Below are positions 41,210 to 50,424 of a stretch of DNA of 64,000 nt, in pieces (the first letter of the stretch is position 1; each line of letters opens with the position of its first letter). The stretch lies in the NCBI GenBank assembly GCA_902364975.1, contig CABJFQ010000002.1:1-64000 (forward strand), read 5' to 3'. The notes beneath the pieces were generated by a model. That model was not told the origin of the DNA. It worked only from the letters and a program-made list of their open reading frames with translations, and did not search any database. A program made the translations under genes and the position numbers. This DNA is from Coriobacteriaceae bacterium (GTDB lineage Bacteria > Actinomycetota > Coriobacteriia > Coriobacteriales > Coriobacteriaceae).

Positions 41210-42169
41210 ATGGGTTTCACGATTCTTGGAACAGGCTCGGCGCTTCCTGAGCGCAGTGTTTCCAATGACGAGCTGTCCGAGTTCCTCGATACCTCGGATG
41301 AGTGGATTTTTACCCGCACAGGTATCAAGAGCCGCCACGTCTGCACCACCGAGTCACTTGACGACCTTACCGTAGCGGCGAGCGAGCGGGCACTCCGGGT
41401 GTCCGGAATCGACGCGAGCCAGCTGGATCTTATCGTCTGCTCGACGACGACAGGTGATCACCTTGTTCCCGCTGAGGCGTGTGCCGTTGCTGAGCGACTA
41501 GGCGCGACGTGCCCTGCCTTCGATGTCTCGGCGGCCTGCGCCGGCTTCGTATTTGCGCTCGATGTTGCCGAGGGCTATATCGCCCGCGGTCGCGCCGAGC
41601 ATGTGCTGGTCATTGCCGCCGAGCAGATGACGCGCGCGCTCGATTGGACCGACCGTGCCACGTGCGTGCTCTTTGGCGATGGCGCGGGTGCTGTGGTCAT
41701 AGAGGCTGGGGGAGAGAATCCCCTCGCTGTTGAGCTTTCGACCGCACCCGATGTCGAGACGTTGCGCGTTCCCGGTCTGGTCGGTACCTCGCCGTTTAAG
41801 GCCTCCGCAGATAGCGAGAGCGTGCTGTCCATGAATGGCCGCCGCGTGTTCAAGTTCGGCGTCAACGCCATCTGCGACACGGTCCATAAGCTTGCGAGCG
41901 ATGCGGGCATTTCGGTCGAAGATATCGATCATTTTGTATTCCATCAGGCTAACGAACGAATCCTGAGCCAGGCGGTCAAGCGCCTCGGCGTGCCAGACGA
42001 GCGCGTGATTCGAACGCTGCGCGAGACCGGCAACATTTCGAGCGCCTGCATTCCCTTTGCGCTTGACCGGCTGGCACGTACCGACGCACTGAATGCGGGC
42101 GACACCATCGCCCTCGTTGGATTTGGCGCCGGCCTGGATATAGGTGGCTATCTGCTTCGTTGGAAGTAG
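41210..42169 (+). CDS. fabH: Beta-ketoacyl-ACP synthase III
   Basis: 319 residues from the ATG at 41210 (AAAGGAGG upstream). The catalytic triad is present: Cys in DVSAACAGFVFAL (about 112), His in FVFHQANERIL (about 245) and Asn in RETGNISSACIPF (about 275). It condenses acetyl-CoA (or branched acyl-CoA) with malonyl-ACP to begin fatty-acid synthesis. First gene of the fab/acc operon; acpP follows. Confidence 0.96.
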   Translation: MGFTILGTGSALPERSVSNDELSEFLDTSDEWIFTRTGIKSRHVCTTESLDDLTVAASERALRVSGIDASQLDLIVCSTTTGDHLVPAEACAVAERLGATCPAFDVSAACAGFVFALDVAEGYIARGRAEHVLVIAAEQMTRALDWTDRATCVLFGDGAGAVVIEAGGENPLAVELSTAPDVETLRVPGLVGTSPFKASADSESVLSMNGRRVFKFGVNAICDTVHKLASDAGISVEDIDHFVFHQANERILSQAVKRLGVPDERVIRTLRETGNISSACIPFALDRLARTDALNAGDTIALVGFGAGLDIGGYLLRWK

Positions 42170-42221
42170 TCGCACATAGGAAATAAAAACGCCCCTAGGG
42201 CACAAACAAAGGAGAACTACC

Positions 42222-42458
42222 ATGGCAGATCAGAAGACCTTCGAGCGCGTTTGCGACGTTATCCGCGAGACCGCCGGCCTTGACGACGTCGAGATGAAGC
42301 CCGAGTCCACGCTCGAGGAGATCGGCCTCGACAGTCTGGGTACCGTCGAGATTCTCGTGGCCGTCGAGGACGAGTTCGATATTCAGCTCGATACCGAGGA
42401 GAACCCTAAGACGGTCGGCGAGTTCGTCGATACGGTTGAGGCGGCATTGGAGAAGTAG
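42222..42458 (+). CDS. acpP: Acyl carrier protein
   Basis: 78 residues, AGGAGAA upstream. Acidic four-helix protein with the phosphopantetheine attachment Ser in GLDSLGTVEIL. It carries the growing acyl chain between the Fab enzymes encoded around it. Normal length. Confidence 0.97.
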   Translation: MADQKTFERVCDVIRETAGLDDVEMKPESTLEEIGLDSLGTVEILVAVEDEFDIQLDTEENPKTVGEFVDTVEAALEK

Positions 42459-42460
42459 AG

Positions 42461-43405
42461 ATGCTCAAGACTCCTCTCTGCGAGCTGCTCGGCATCGAAA
42501 AGCCCGTGTTCCAGGGCGGCATGGCCTGGATTGCCGATGCCTCGCTGGCATCTGCCGTGTCCGAGGCAGGCGGCTTAGGGATTATCGCGGCCATGAATGC
42601 CGACGCAAACTGGTTGCGCGATCAGATTCACGAGCTGCGCACCAAGACGGATAAGCCCTTTGGCGTCAACGTCATGCTCATGAGCCCATTTGCCGACGAG
42701 GTCGCGCAGGTCGTGATTGACGAGCGAGTGCCGGTCGTCGTGACGGGCGCCGGCAATCCCGCCAAGTACATGAAGGCGTGGAACGAGGCGGGCATCAAGG
42801 TCATCCCGGTCGTTGCCTCGGTGGCGCTGGCGCGCCTCGTGGCGCGTCGTGGAGCCACGGCGGTTGTTGCCGAGGGCACCGAATCGGGCGGCCATATTGG
42901 CGAGACCTCGACGATGGCACTGGTGCCGCAGGTCGTCGATGCGGTCGACATTCCCGTCGTGGCCGCCGGCGGTATTGCCGACGGCCGCGGCGTGGCGGCC
43001 GCCTTTATGCTGGGTGCCGCCGGCGTGCAGGTGGGTACGCGCTTTCTGGTCGCAGACGAGTGCACCGTATCGGAGCAGTACAAGGAGATGGTCCTGAAGG
43101 CCAACGACACCTCGACGCGTGCGACCGGCCGCTCGACGGGACATCCGGTGCGTGCGCTTAAGAGCCCCTTCACCAACGCGTATGCCAAGAGCGAGGCGGC
43201 GGGCGCAAGCTCCGAGGAGCTCGGGGCCATGGGCACCGGCGCCCTTCGCAAGGCCGCCATGGACGGCAATTACGAGGAGGGTTCGTTTTTGTGTGGACAG
43301 ATTGCCGGCATGGTCAACGAGTGCCAGAGCGCACGTGAAATCGTTGACGACTTGGTCGATGGCGCCGAGCGCGTCCTGAAGGGTGCGTCCGCATGGGTAG
43401 CGTAG
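42461..43405 (+). CDS. fabK: Enoyl-ACP reductase II (FabK type)
   Basis: 314 residues, starting 2 bp after acpP. TIM-barrel flavoprotein of the nitronate-monooxygenase/FabK family: PVFQGGMAWIADASLASAVS, VNVMLMSP, VVTGAGNP, VVAEGTESGGHIGE (flavin phosphate loop), VVAAGGIADGRGVAAAFMLGA, GTRFLVADEC. Its place between acpP and fabD argues for the enoyl-ACP reductase rather than nitronate oxidation. FabK enzymes are insensitive to triclosan. No fabI is in the operon. Confidence 0.92.
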   Translation: MLKTPLCELLGIEKPVFQGGMAWIADASLASAVSEAGGLGIIAAMNADANWLRDQIHELRTKTDKPFGVNVMLMSPFADEVAQVVIDERVPVVVTGAGNPAKYMKAWNEAGIKVIPVVASVALARLVARRGATAVVAEGTESGGHIGETSTMALVPQVVDAVDIPVVAAGGIADGRGVAAAFMLGAAGVQVGTRFLVADECTVSEQYKEMVLKANDTSTRATGRSTGHPVRALKSPFTNAYAKSEAAGASSEELGAMGTGALRKAAMDGNYEEGSFLCGQIAGMVNECQSAREIVDDLVDGAERVLKGASAWVA

Positions 43406-44319
43406 CGTTTCTGTTTGCCGGCCAGGGCGCCCAACACCCTGCGATGGGCGTCGACCTGATCGAGGCATCGCCGGCGGCTGCCGAGGTGTTCGCGATCGCC
43501 GACGAGGTACGTCCGGGAACCAGCGAGCAGTGCCGGAGCGCCTCCAAGGAGGAGCTGTCGCAGACCGAGAACACGCAGCCTTGCGTGTTCGTCCATGACC
43601 TGGCAGCGGCTGCCGCACTGCGTGAGCGCGGCGTGGTGCCTGCCGCCTGTGCGGGATTTTCGCTGGGCGAGGTCGCCGCGCTCACCTTTGCGGGGGCGTT
43701 CGATACGCGAGCGGGCTTTGAGCTCGTGTGCGAGCGCGCGGCGCTGATGGCCGCGGCTGCCGAGCGTCACCCCGGCGGCATGCGCGCCGTCATCAAACTC
43801 GATGCGGCGCAAGTCGAGAACCTGGCTTCGCAGGTCGGCGAGGACTGCTGGCCGGTCAACTACAACAGCCCCCAGCAGACGGTTGTGGCCGGAGCGCCCG
43901 ATGCGTTGCAGACCCTCGACGTCCTGGTAAAAGAGGCTGGCGGTCGCGCCATGAAGGTCGCGGTGTCGGGTGCATTCCATAGCCCCTATATGGCCGAGGC
44001 GACCTGTGGCCTTGCTGCATATATCGAGGCCGGTCACGCGCCGTCCCCGTTGCTCATTCCTGTTATGGCAAACATGACGGCAGCGCCCTATCCGGCCGAC
44101 CCGCAGGCGGCATCGGAGGTGCTGGCCAACCAGGTGAGTCATGCCGTGCGCTGGGTCGACACGCTGCATACTCTGCAGGATCAGGGCATCGATACGTTTA
44201 TTGAGGTCGGCCCTGGCAAAACGCTGTCGGGCCTGGTCAAGCGTACGCTGAGCGACGTTCGCGTGTATTCGTGCGAGACGGCCGAGCAGGTCGCAGCTAT
44301 TGCCGACGAGCTCGCATAA
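43393..44319 (+). CDS. fabD: Malonyl-CoA:ACP transacylase
   Basis: 308 residues; start overlaps the end of fabK by 13 bp. FLFAGQGAQHPAMG at the N-terminus, nucleophile in AGFSLGEVAAL (about 95), SGAFHSPYM (catalytic His, about 198) and FIEVGPGKTLSGLVKR at the C-terminus. Supplies malonyl-ACP to FabH and FabF. Confidence 0.96.
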   Translation: MGSVAFLFAGQGAQHPAMGVDLIEASPAAAEVFAIADEVRPGTSEQCRSASKEELSQTENTQPCVFVHDLAAAAALRERGVVPAACAGFSLGEVAALTFAGAFDTRAGFELVCERAALMAAAAERHPGGMRAVIKLDAAQVENLASQVGEDCWPVNYNSPQQTVVAGAPDALQTLDVLVKEAGGRAMKVAVSGAFHSPYMAEATCGLAAYIEAGHAPSPLLIPVMANMTAAPYPADPQAASEVLANQVSHAVRWVDTLHTLQDQGIDTFIEVGPGKTLSGLVKRTLSDVRVYSCETAEQVAAIADELA

Positions 44320-44349
44320 TCCACAGGGCTGTAACCCGAAAGGAATGAC

Positions 44350-45123
44350 ATGGGCAACTTGAACAACGGCGCGCTCGAGCGCAACGACTCACGTCGCGTG
44401 GCACTGGTCACGGGCGGCTCGCGGGGTATCGGCCGCGCCTGCGCTGTCGGTCTGGCGGAGGACGGCTTTGATATCGCCGTCGTCTATGCCGGCGGCGTCG
44501 ATGCGGCGCGCAAGACGTGCGAAGCCTGTGAGGCGGTTGGCGCCACGGCACGCGCATATCAATGCGACGTGGCCGATCCCGCTGCCGTCAACGCGTGCGT
44601 GGAAGCGGTCCTCAACGACTTTGGTTCCATTTGGGCGCTCGTCAACAACGCCGGCATCACCCGCGATGGCCTGCTCATGCGCATGGGCGATGACGCATTC
44701 GATCGCGTGCTCGATGTCAATCTCAAGGGAACATTCAATATGACGCGCGCGCTCACCAAGACCTTTATGCGCCAGCGCGGCGGTTGCGTCGTCAACATGA
44801 GCTCGGTCGTGGGCCTGATGGGCAATGCCGGGCAAGCCAACTACGCTGCTTCCAAGGCGGGCGTGATAGGGCTTACCAAGGCGGTGGCGCGCGAGCTTGC
44901 GCCTCGTGGCGTACGCGCGAACGCGGTCGCTCCCGGGTTTGTCGAGACAGATATGACGGCAAAGCTCTCGGAGAAGGTGCGTACGGCAACCGAGGAACAG
45001 ATTCCCCTTAAGCGCATGGCACGTCCCGAGGAAGTGGCCGGCGTGGTGCGCTTTTTAGCGAGCGATGCGGCTGCTTACATTACGGGCGAGGTCGTGCGCG
45101 TCGACGGCGGAATGGCGATGTAG
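44350..45123 (+). CDS. fabG: 3-oxoacyl-ACP reductase
   Basis: 257 residues. Short-chain dehydrogenase: cofactor loop TGGSRGIGRA (about 18-27), NNAGITRDGLLMRM, catalytic Ser in NMSSVVGLMGNAGQ, YAASK active-site pair and RANAVAPGFVETDM. The NADPH-dependent first reduction of the elongation cycle. GAAAGGA upstream, 30 bp after fabD. Confidence 0.96.
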   Translation: MGNLNNGALERNDSRRVALVTGGSRGIGRACAVGLAEDGFDIAVVYAGGVDAARKTCEACEAVGATARAYQCDVADPAAVNACVEAVLNDFGSIWALVNNAGITRDGLLMRMGDDAFDRVLDVNLKGTFNMTRALTKTFMRQRGGCVVNMSSVVGLMGNAGQANYAASKAGVIGLTKAVARELAPRGVRANAVAPGFVETDMTAKLSEKVRTATEEQIPLKRMARPEEVAGVVRFLASDAAAYITGEVVRVDGGMAM

Positions 45124-45162
45124 AAACCAGGGCCGAAGAACGGCTTGGATGAGGAGACCATG

Positions 45163-46410
45163 ATGGAACAGAGAGTTGCAATCACCGGCATAGGTGCCGT
45201 ATCGCCGCTCGGCAACACCGCGCTTGCCACCTGGGCGGCAATGTGTGCCGGCACGTGCGGCATCGGCCCGATCACGCACTTCGATACCGATGCGTTTGCC
45301 GTCAAGGTGGCGGCCGAGGTCAAGGGCTTTGACGGCAACGAGTACTTTGGCAAGCGTGACGCCAAGCATCTCGACCCCTGCGTTCAGTTTGCGATGGCGG
45401 CTTCGGACGAGGCCATGCACGATGCGGGCTTTGATGCCGAAGGCGCCATCGATCGCGAGCGCCTGGGCGTTTACGTGGGGTCGGGCGTGGGCGGCATGCA
45501 GACGCTCGTCGACAACGTCCATACGATTGCCGACCGTGGGCCCCGCCGCGCATCGCCTTACATGATCGCGATGATGATCCCCAACATGGCATCGGGCAAT
45601 ATCGCAATCCGTCACAAGGCAAAGGGACCGACCCTGCCAGTCGTGACTGCGTGCGCGACCTCGGCCCATGCGGTGGGCGAGGCGTTCCGTGCTATTAAGC
45701 ACGGCTATGCCGACGCGATCCTCGCGGGCGGTGCCGAGGCGGCCATTATCCCCGATGCTGTTGCAGGCTTTACGTCCTGCCGCGCATTGACCACCAACCC
45801 CGATCCCGCGACGGCCTGCCGCCCGTTCGACGCAGACCGCGATGGCTTTGTGATGGGTGAGGGCGCCTGCGTGCTGGTACTCGAGAGCATGGAGCATGCG
45901 CAGGCGCGCGGTGCGCACATTTATGCCGAGGTCGTGGGCTACGGCAACACCGATGATGCCTATCACATTACGAGTCCCGACCCCGATGCCGCCGGCATTG
46001 CCCGTGCGATATCGCTGGCGGTAGCCGAGGGCGACGTCAAGCCTTCCGAGGGTCTCTACATCAACGCCCACGGCACCTCGACCAAGCTCAACGATTCGTC
46101 CGAGACGACAGGCATTAAGCGGGCGCTCGGCGAGGACGCGGCACGCGCCGCACACGTCTCGTCGACCAAGTCGATGACCGGGCACATGATCGGTGCCACG
46201 GGTGCCATCGAGGTCATGGCCTGTGCCATGGCGCTCGAGCAGGGCGTGGTGCCCCCGACCATTAACTACCACACGCCCGATCCCGCCTGCGATCTTGATT
46301 ACACGCCTAATCGAGCGGTTCGCGCCGACCTTACCTGGGCGCTTTCGACCAACCTGGGCTTTGGCGGGCACAACGCCGCCATCGCGCTGCGTAGATATAC
46401 GAGGAGCTAG
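45163..46410 (+). CDS. fabF: Beta-ketoacyl-ACP synthase II
   Basis: 415 residues if the second of two tandem ATGs (45160, 45163) is used; GAGGAG lies six bases before 45163. Catalytic Cys in TACATSAHA (about 165), His in INAHGTSTKLND (about 300) and STKSMTGHMIGATGA (about 335), ending NLGFGGHNAAI. Elongates acyl-ACP by condensation with malonyl-ACP. Length and motifs are normal. Confidence 0.96.
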   Translation: MEQRVAITGIGAVSPLGNTALATWAAMCAGTCGIGPITHFDTDAFAVKVAAEVKGFDGNEYFGKRDAKHLDPCVQFAMAASDEAMHDAGFDAEGAIDRERLGVYVGSGVGGMQTLVDNVHTIADRGPRRASPYMIAMMIPNMASGNIAIRHKAKGPTLPVVTACATSAHAVGEAFRAIKHGYADAILAGGAEAAIIPDAVAGFTSCRALTTNPDPATACRPFDADRDGFVMGEGACVLVLESMEHAQARGAHIYAEVVGYGNTDDAYHITSPDPDAAGIARAISLAVAEGDVKPSEGLYINAHGTSTKLNDSSETTGIKRALGEDAARAAHVSSTKSMTGHMIGATGAIEVMACAMALEQGVVPPTINYHTPDPACDLDYTPNRAVRADLTWALSTNLGFGGHNAAIALRRYTRS

Positions 46411-46413
46411 AGC

Positions 46414-46887
46414 ATGGATTCCAAAAGACTTGCCGAGATAGCCGATGTGATGGAGGACCGCGGCCTTACGCGCGTACGTGTTGAGGAGCCCGATGGCACC
46501 GCGGTCGAACTCGAGCGCGCGAGTGTGGCGCAGCCGGTTGCCGTGCCCATGCCTATGCCGAGCGCCATGGCCGCTCAAGTTGCAGCTCCCACAGTCGCGC
46601 CTGCCGCACCGGAACCCGCCACGCAGACACCTGCCGCCGCGCCGGAGCCCAAGGGCACCGAGGTGACTGCTCCCATGGTGGGCGTCTTCTATGCTGCCCC
46701 TGCGCCGGGCGACGAGCCATTTGTGCGCGTGGGCTCCAAGGTCAAGGCCGGCGAGACCCTCTGCATCATCGAGGCCATGAAGGTTCTCAACGAGGTGACG
46801 GCCGAGGCAGACGGTGAGGTGCTCGAGATCTGCGTGGCCGACGGCGACCTCGTGGAGTTTGGCAGCTGCCTCATGAGGATCGGATAG
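46414..46887 (+). CDS. accB: Biotin carboxyl carrier protein of acetyl-CoA carboxylase
   Basis: 157 residues, AGGAG seven bases before the ATG. It has an N-terminal helical part (1-35), an Ala/Pro-rich flexible linker (about 40-85) and a biotinyl domain with the modified Lys in EAMKV (Lys123). It swings carboxy-biotin from AccC to the AccDA carboxyltransferase encoded downstream. The substrate of the adjacent BirA. Confidence 0.96.
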   Translation: MDSKRLAEIADVMEDRGLTRVRVEEPDGTAVELERASVAQPVAVPMPMPSAMAAQVAAPTVAPAAPEPATQTPAAAPEPKGTEVTAPMVGVFYAAPAPGDEPFVRVGSKVKAGETLCIIEAMKVLNEVTAEADGEVLEICVADGDLVEFGSCLMRIG

Positions 46888-46896
46888 GTGATATCC

Positions 46897-47319
46897 ATGA
46901 ACAAAGAAGAGCTCAAGAAGCTGTTACCGCATCGCGAGCCGATGCTTTTGCTCGACGAAGCCGAGCTGGTGGGCGACGAGGCCCACGGCAAGATCACGAT
47001 TACAGGCGACGAGTACTTTTTGCAGGGACATTTTCCGGGAAACCCGGTCGTTCCCGGCGTGATTCAGTGCGAGATGCTCGCCCAGAACTGCTGCGTGCTG
47101 CTGATGGGCGACGAGGAGGCGCGCGGCGCGACGCCGTTCTATACGAGCCTCGATAAGGTGCGCTTTAAGCGTCCGGTGCGCCCGGGCGACACGGTTGATC
47201 TGGTGTGCTCCATCACGCGTGCGCGCGGGCCGTTCCGCTTTGCGACGGGTACTGCGAGCGTCAACGGTGAGGTTTGCTGCCGCGCCGATATGTCTTTTGC
47301 ACTCATGCACGAAAGTTAA
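46897..47319 (+). CDS. fabZ: 3-hydroxyacyl-ACP dehydratase
   Basis: 140 residues from the ATG at 46897 (AGGTGA five bases upstream; a GTG at 46888 is possible). Hot-dog fold: LLPHREPMLLLDEAELVG, catalytic His in LQGHFPGNPVVPGVIQCEML, KVRFKRPVRPGD. Removes water in the elongation cycle. Placed between accB and accC, splitting the acc genes. Confidence 0.95.
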   Translation: MNKEELKKLLPHREPMLLLDEAELVGDEAHGKITITGDEYFLQGHFPGNPVVPGVIQCEMLAQNCCVLLMGDEEARGATPFYTSLDKVRFKRPVRPGDTVDLVCSITRARGPFRFATGTASVNGEVCCRADMSFALMHES

Positions 47320-47329
47320 GGAAGGCTCC

Positions 47330-48673
47330 ATGTTCGACAAAGTGCTCATCGCCAACCGCGGCGAAGTCGCGGTCCGTGTTATCCGCGCGTGCCGCGATAT
47401 GGGCATCAAGACCGTCGCCGTTTATTCCACGGCCGATGCGGACGCGCTACACGTGCAGCTTGCCGACGAGGCGTATTGCATCGGCGGCCCGCGTCTTGCC
47501 GAGAGCTACCTCAACGACGATGCCGTGCTCACCTGTGCCGTAAAGTCGGGAGCTAAGGCAATTCATCCCGGCTATGGCTTCTTTTCCGAGAAGGCGAGCT
47601 TCGTGCGCGACTGCGACAAGTTCGGTCTGGCGTTTGTCGGTCCTTCGGCCGAGGTGATCGACAGCATGGGCGACAAGGACGCCGCACGCCGAACGGCCGC
47701 TGCTGCGGGCGTGCCCATCGTGCCGGGCTGCGATTTGCTCAAAAGCCCCGAGGAAGCAACGGCCGAGGCCGAGCGCATCGGCTGCCCCGTGCTTATTAAG
47801 GCGCGCGCGGGCGGCGGCGGTCGCGGTATTCGCAAGGTCGAGCGCGTGGAAGATGCGGCAAAGGCGTTCATCGAGGCGCGTGCCGAGGGTGAGGCCGTTT
47901 TTGGCGACGGCGAGTGCTACATGGAGAAGTTCGTTGCGCCGGCGCATCACGTTGAGGTACAGATTATGGCCGATAAGCAGGGCCATGTGTTTTCGCTCGG
48001 CGAGCGCGAGTGCTCGGTGCAGCGCCGCAACCAAAAGCTGATCGAGGAGAGCCCCGCGCCGTGCCTCGACGGACGCGATGATATTCGCGCGCGCATGCAC
48101 AAGGCCGCGCGCGACCTGGCTCGTGCCGTTGGCTATGAGGGCGCTGGCACCATCGAGTTTTTGTACTCAGATGACGGCAATTTCTACTTTATGGAAATGA
48201 ACACGCGCTTGCAGGTGGAGCATCCGGTTACGGAGTTTGTGACCGATACCGACCTGGTCAAGTGGCAGCTGCGCGTGGCTGCCGGCCAGCCTCTGCCCTT
48301 TGAGCAGGAGGACGTACCGGTCCGCAACCACGCCATGGAGTGCCGCATCAATGCCGAAACGCCGGACTTTCTACCGTCATGTGGAACGGTCACCGCGTTG
48401 CGTGTGCCGGGTGGTCCGCGCGTGCGCTGGGATTCCGCCATGTTTACCGGAGCGAACGTTCCGCCGTACTACGACTCCATGCTCGGCAAGCTCATCGTGT
48501 GCGCGCCCACGCGTGACGGTGCCATTCGCAAGATGCGCTCGGCCCTGGGCGAGCTCGTGATTGAGGGCGTGAGCGAAAATAGCGAGCTTCAGCTCGACGT
48601 GCTGGCAAACGACGAGTTTTTGTCGGGCATGTATCACACCGATCTGATGGGGCATCTCTATGCTGATGAATAG
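47330..48673 (+). CDS. accC: Biotin carboxylase subunit of acetyl-CoA carboxylase
   Basis: 447 residues from the ATG at 47330. ATP-grasp enzyme: FDKVLIANRGEVAVRVIRAC, IHPGYGFFSEKASF, the glycine loop KARAGGGGRGIRKV, MEKFVAPAHHVEVQI, SVQRRNQKLIEE, EMNTRLQVEHPVTE. Carboxylates biotin on AccB using ATP and bicarbonate. Its last 14 bp overlap the accDA start. Confidence 0.97.
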   Translation: MFDKVLIANRGEVAVRVIRACRDMGIKTVAVYSTADADALHVQLADEAYCIGGPRLAESYLNDDAVLTCAVKSGAKAIHPGYGFFSEKASFVRDCDKFGLAFVGPSAEVIDSMGDKDAARRTAAAAGVPIVPGCDLLKSPEEATAEAERIGCPVLIKARAGGGGRGIRKVERVEDAAKAFIEARAEGEAVFGDGECYMEKFVAPAHHVEVQIMADKQGHVFSLGERECSVQRRNQKLIEESPAPCLDGRDDIRARMHKAARDLARAVGYEGAGTIEFLYSDDGNFYFMEMNTRLQVEHPVTEFVTDTDLVKWQLRVAAGQPLPFEQEDVPVRNHAMECRINAETPDFLPSCGTVTALRVPGGPRVRWDSAMFTGANVPPYYDSMLGKLIVCAPTRDGAIRKMRSALGELVIEGVSENSELQLDVLANDEFLSGMYHTDLMGHLYADE

Positions 48674-50384
48674 AAAAGCGAAGACGGTCAATGTCCTTGA
48701 GGGGCCGATAACCGAGTCGTGCGCCGAGTTCCCCGCGCGCCACGTGTTTGTCAAATGCCCGGAGTGCCGCCGTGTGATCGATGAGGCGCGCCTGCACGAC
48801 AACCTCGAGGTCTGCCCTCGTTGCGGCAAACACTTTCGCGTGAGCGGTCGCGCGCGCATGCGCATGACGGTCGACGCGGGTACCTTTGAGGAATGGGATG
48901 CCAATCTGGCGTCGAAGGACTTCCTCTCGTTTCCCGGTTATGCCGACAAGCTTAAGAGCGTGAGCGAGCGTTCGGGCGAGCGCGATGCCGTTGTGTGCGG
49001 CAGGGGCAAAATCTGCGGCTGCGATACCGCGCTCTTCTTTATGGATGCCAACTTTATGATGGGCTCAATGGGCTCCGTGGTGGGCGAGAAGATCTGTCGT
49101 GTCTTTGAGCGCGCGGCCGAGTTGGGGCTGCCGGTCGTTGGCTTTACCGTATCGGGCGGCGCCCGCATGCAGGAGGGCGTGACCTCGCTCATGCAGATGG
49201 CCAAGATTTCTGCGGCGGTTAGGCGCCACAGCGAGGCGGGCGGCCTGTATATCACGGTGCTCACCGATCCCACGACCGGAGGTGTAACCGCGAGCTTTGC
49301 CATGGAGGGCGACATTATCCTGGCCGAGCCCGATGCCCTGACGGCATTTGCCGGCCCGCGCGTGATCGAGCAGAACATGCACAAGCGTCTGCCCAAGGGA
49401 TTCCAGCGTTCCGAGTTTTTGCTGGAGCACGGCTTTTGCGATGCCGTTGTTCCGCGTGGCGAGATTGCGCTCACGGTAGGCGAGCTGCTGGCGCTGCACG
49501 AAGGGCACGCGCCCGGCCTGGGGGCACCGCATGAGATCGTGCATACGGGTCGTCGCGACAAAAAGCTGGGACACTTGTTTAAGCGCTCGGCCGCACCAAA
49601 AAGCGCGCTCGAAATCGTCAAACAGACTCGCTCGGCGAACCGCGCCACGGCAGGCGAGATGATCTCGTTGGGTCTCGACGGATTCGTAGAGCTGCACGGC
49701 GACCGCTACTTTGGCGACGATGCTGCCGTGGTGGGCGGCATCGGCTGGAAAGACGGGCGACCCGTGACGGTTATCGCCATCGAGCGCGGTACCACGACCA
49801 AAGAGCGCATGCGTCGCAACTTTGGCATGGCGCATCCCGAGGGCTACCGCAAGGCACGTCGCCTGATGCACCAAGCCGAGAAATTTGGTCGGCCGGTTCT
49901 GTGCCTGGTTGATACTTCGGGCGCGTTTTGCGGCATCGGTGCCGAGGAGCGCGGCCAGGGCGAGGCGATTGCCCAGAATCTCATGGAGATGAGCGGCCTT
50001 AAGACGCCGATTGTCTCGGTGGTGACAGGCGAGGGCGGCTCTGGTGGCGCGCTGGCGCTGTCCGTGGCCGACCGCATCCTGATGCTCTCGAGCTCGGCCT
50101 ATTCGGTCGTGAGCCCCGAGGCCTGTGCGTCGATCCTGTGGAAGGATACCGAGCGCGCGAATGAGGCCGCTGAGGCGCTTAAGCTCACGGCCCCCGATCT
50201 GTTGGCGCTCGGCATCATCGACGGCATTGTTGACGATAGGGGCCTGTCGCATGAGGAGATCGCCGGTGTCGTCATGTCCTCGGCATTTGATGCCTTCGAT
50301 ACGCTTGGGCAGCTCGACGACGCGACCCTCACAAACCTCCGCTACGAAAAGTACCGCGCAATCGGTCAGTACCGCACGATGTGA
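48660..50384 (+). CDS. accD: Acetyl-CoA carboxylase carboxyltransferase, AccD-AccA fusion
   Basis: 574 residues. The first 290 are the beta subunit, with a four-Cys zinc ribbon (VKCPECRRVI...EVCPRCGKHF, about 31-60), GSMGSVVGEKI and SGGARMQEGVTSLMQM. The rest is the alpha subunit (ISLGLDGFVELHGDRYFGDD, GRPVTVIAIERGTTTKER, GMAHPEGYRKARRLMHQAEK, VSVVTGEGGSGGALAL). The subunits are separate in E. coli; here they are one chain. It transfers CO2 from biotin to acetyl-CoA, making malonyl-CoA for FabD. Last gene of the fab/acc operon; the stop codon lies inside a hairpin. Confidence 0.96.
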   Translation: MLMNRKAKTVNVLEGPITESCAEFPARHVFVKCPECRRVIDEARLHDNLEVCPRCGKHFRVSGRARMRMTVDAGTFEEWDANLASKDFLSFPGYADKLKSVSERSGERDAVVCGRGKICGCDTALFFMDANFMMGSMGSVVGEKICRVFERAAELGLPVVGFTVSGGARMQEGVTSLMQMAKISAAVRRHSEAGGLYITVLTDPTTGGVTASFAMEGDIILAEPDALTAFAGPRVIEQNMHKRLPKGFQRSEFLLEHGFCDAVVPRGEIALTVGELLALHEGHAPGLGAPHEIVHTGRRDKKLGHLFKRSAAPKSALEIVKQTRSANRATAGEMISLGLDGFVELHGDRYFGDDAAVVGGIGWKDGRPVTVIAIERGTTTKERMRRNFGMAHPEGYRKARRLMHQAEKFGRPVLCLVDTSGAFCGIGAEERGQGEAIAQNLMEMSGLKTPIVSVVTGEGGSGGALALSVADRILMLSSSAYSVVSPEACASILWKDTERANEAAEALKLTAPDLLALGIIDGIVDDRGLSHEEIAGVVMSSAFDAFDTLGQLDDATLTNLRYEKYRAIGQYRTM

Positions 50385-50409
50385 CAAAGGGACAGCCCGC
50401 ATGTCACAT
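50379..50409 (+). terminator. Hairpin with GGGACAG loop at accDA stop
   Basis: ATGTGACA (50379-50386) pairs with TGTCACAT (50402-50409) around AAGGGACAGCCCGCA. The stop codon of accDA is within the left arm. The loop carries the complement of CTGTCCC. A related sequence is at 51647-51676. There is no T-run, so termination is uncertain. Confidence 0.5.
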
Positions 50410-50424
50410 TGGGAAAGGCGTTCC

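Noticed and set aside
45055..46578. A 507-codon minus-strand frame opposite fabF
   Set aside because: His/Arg-rich translation typical of an antisense shadow; fabF has full active-site motifs on the plus strand.
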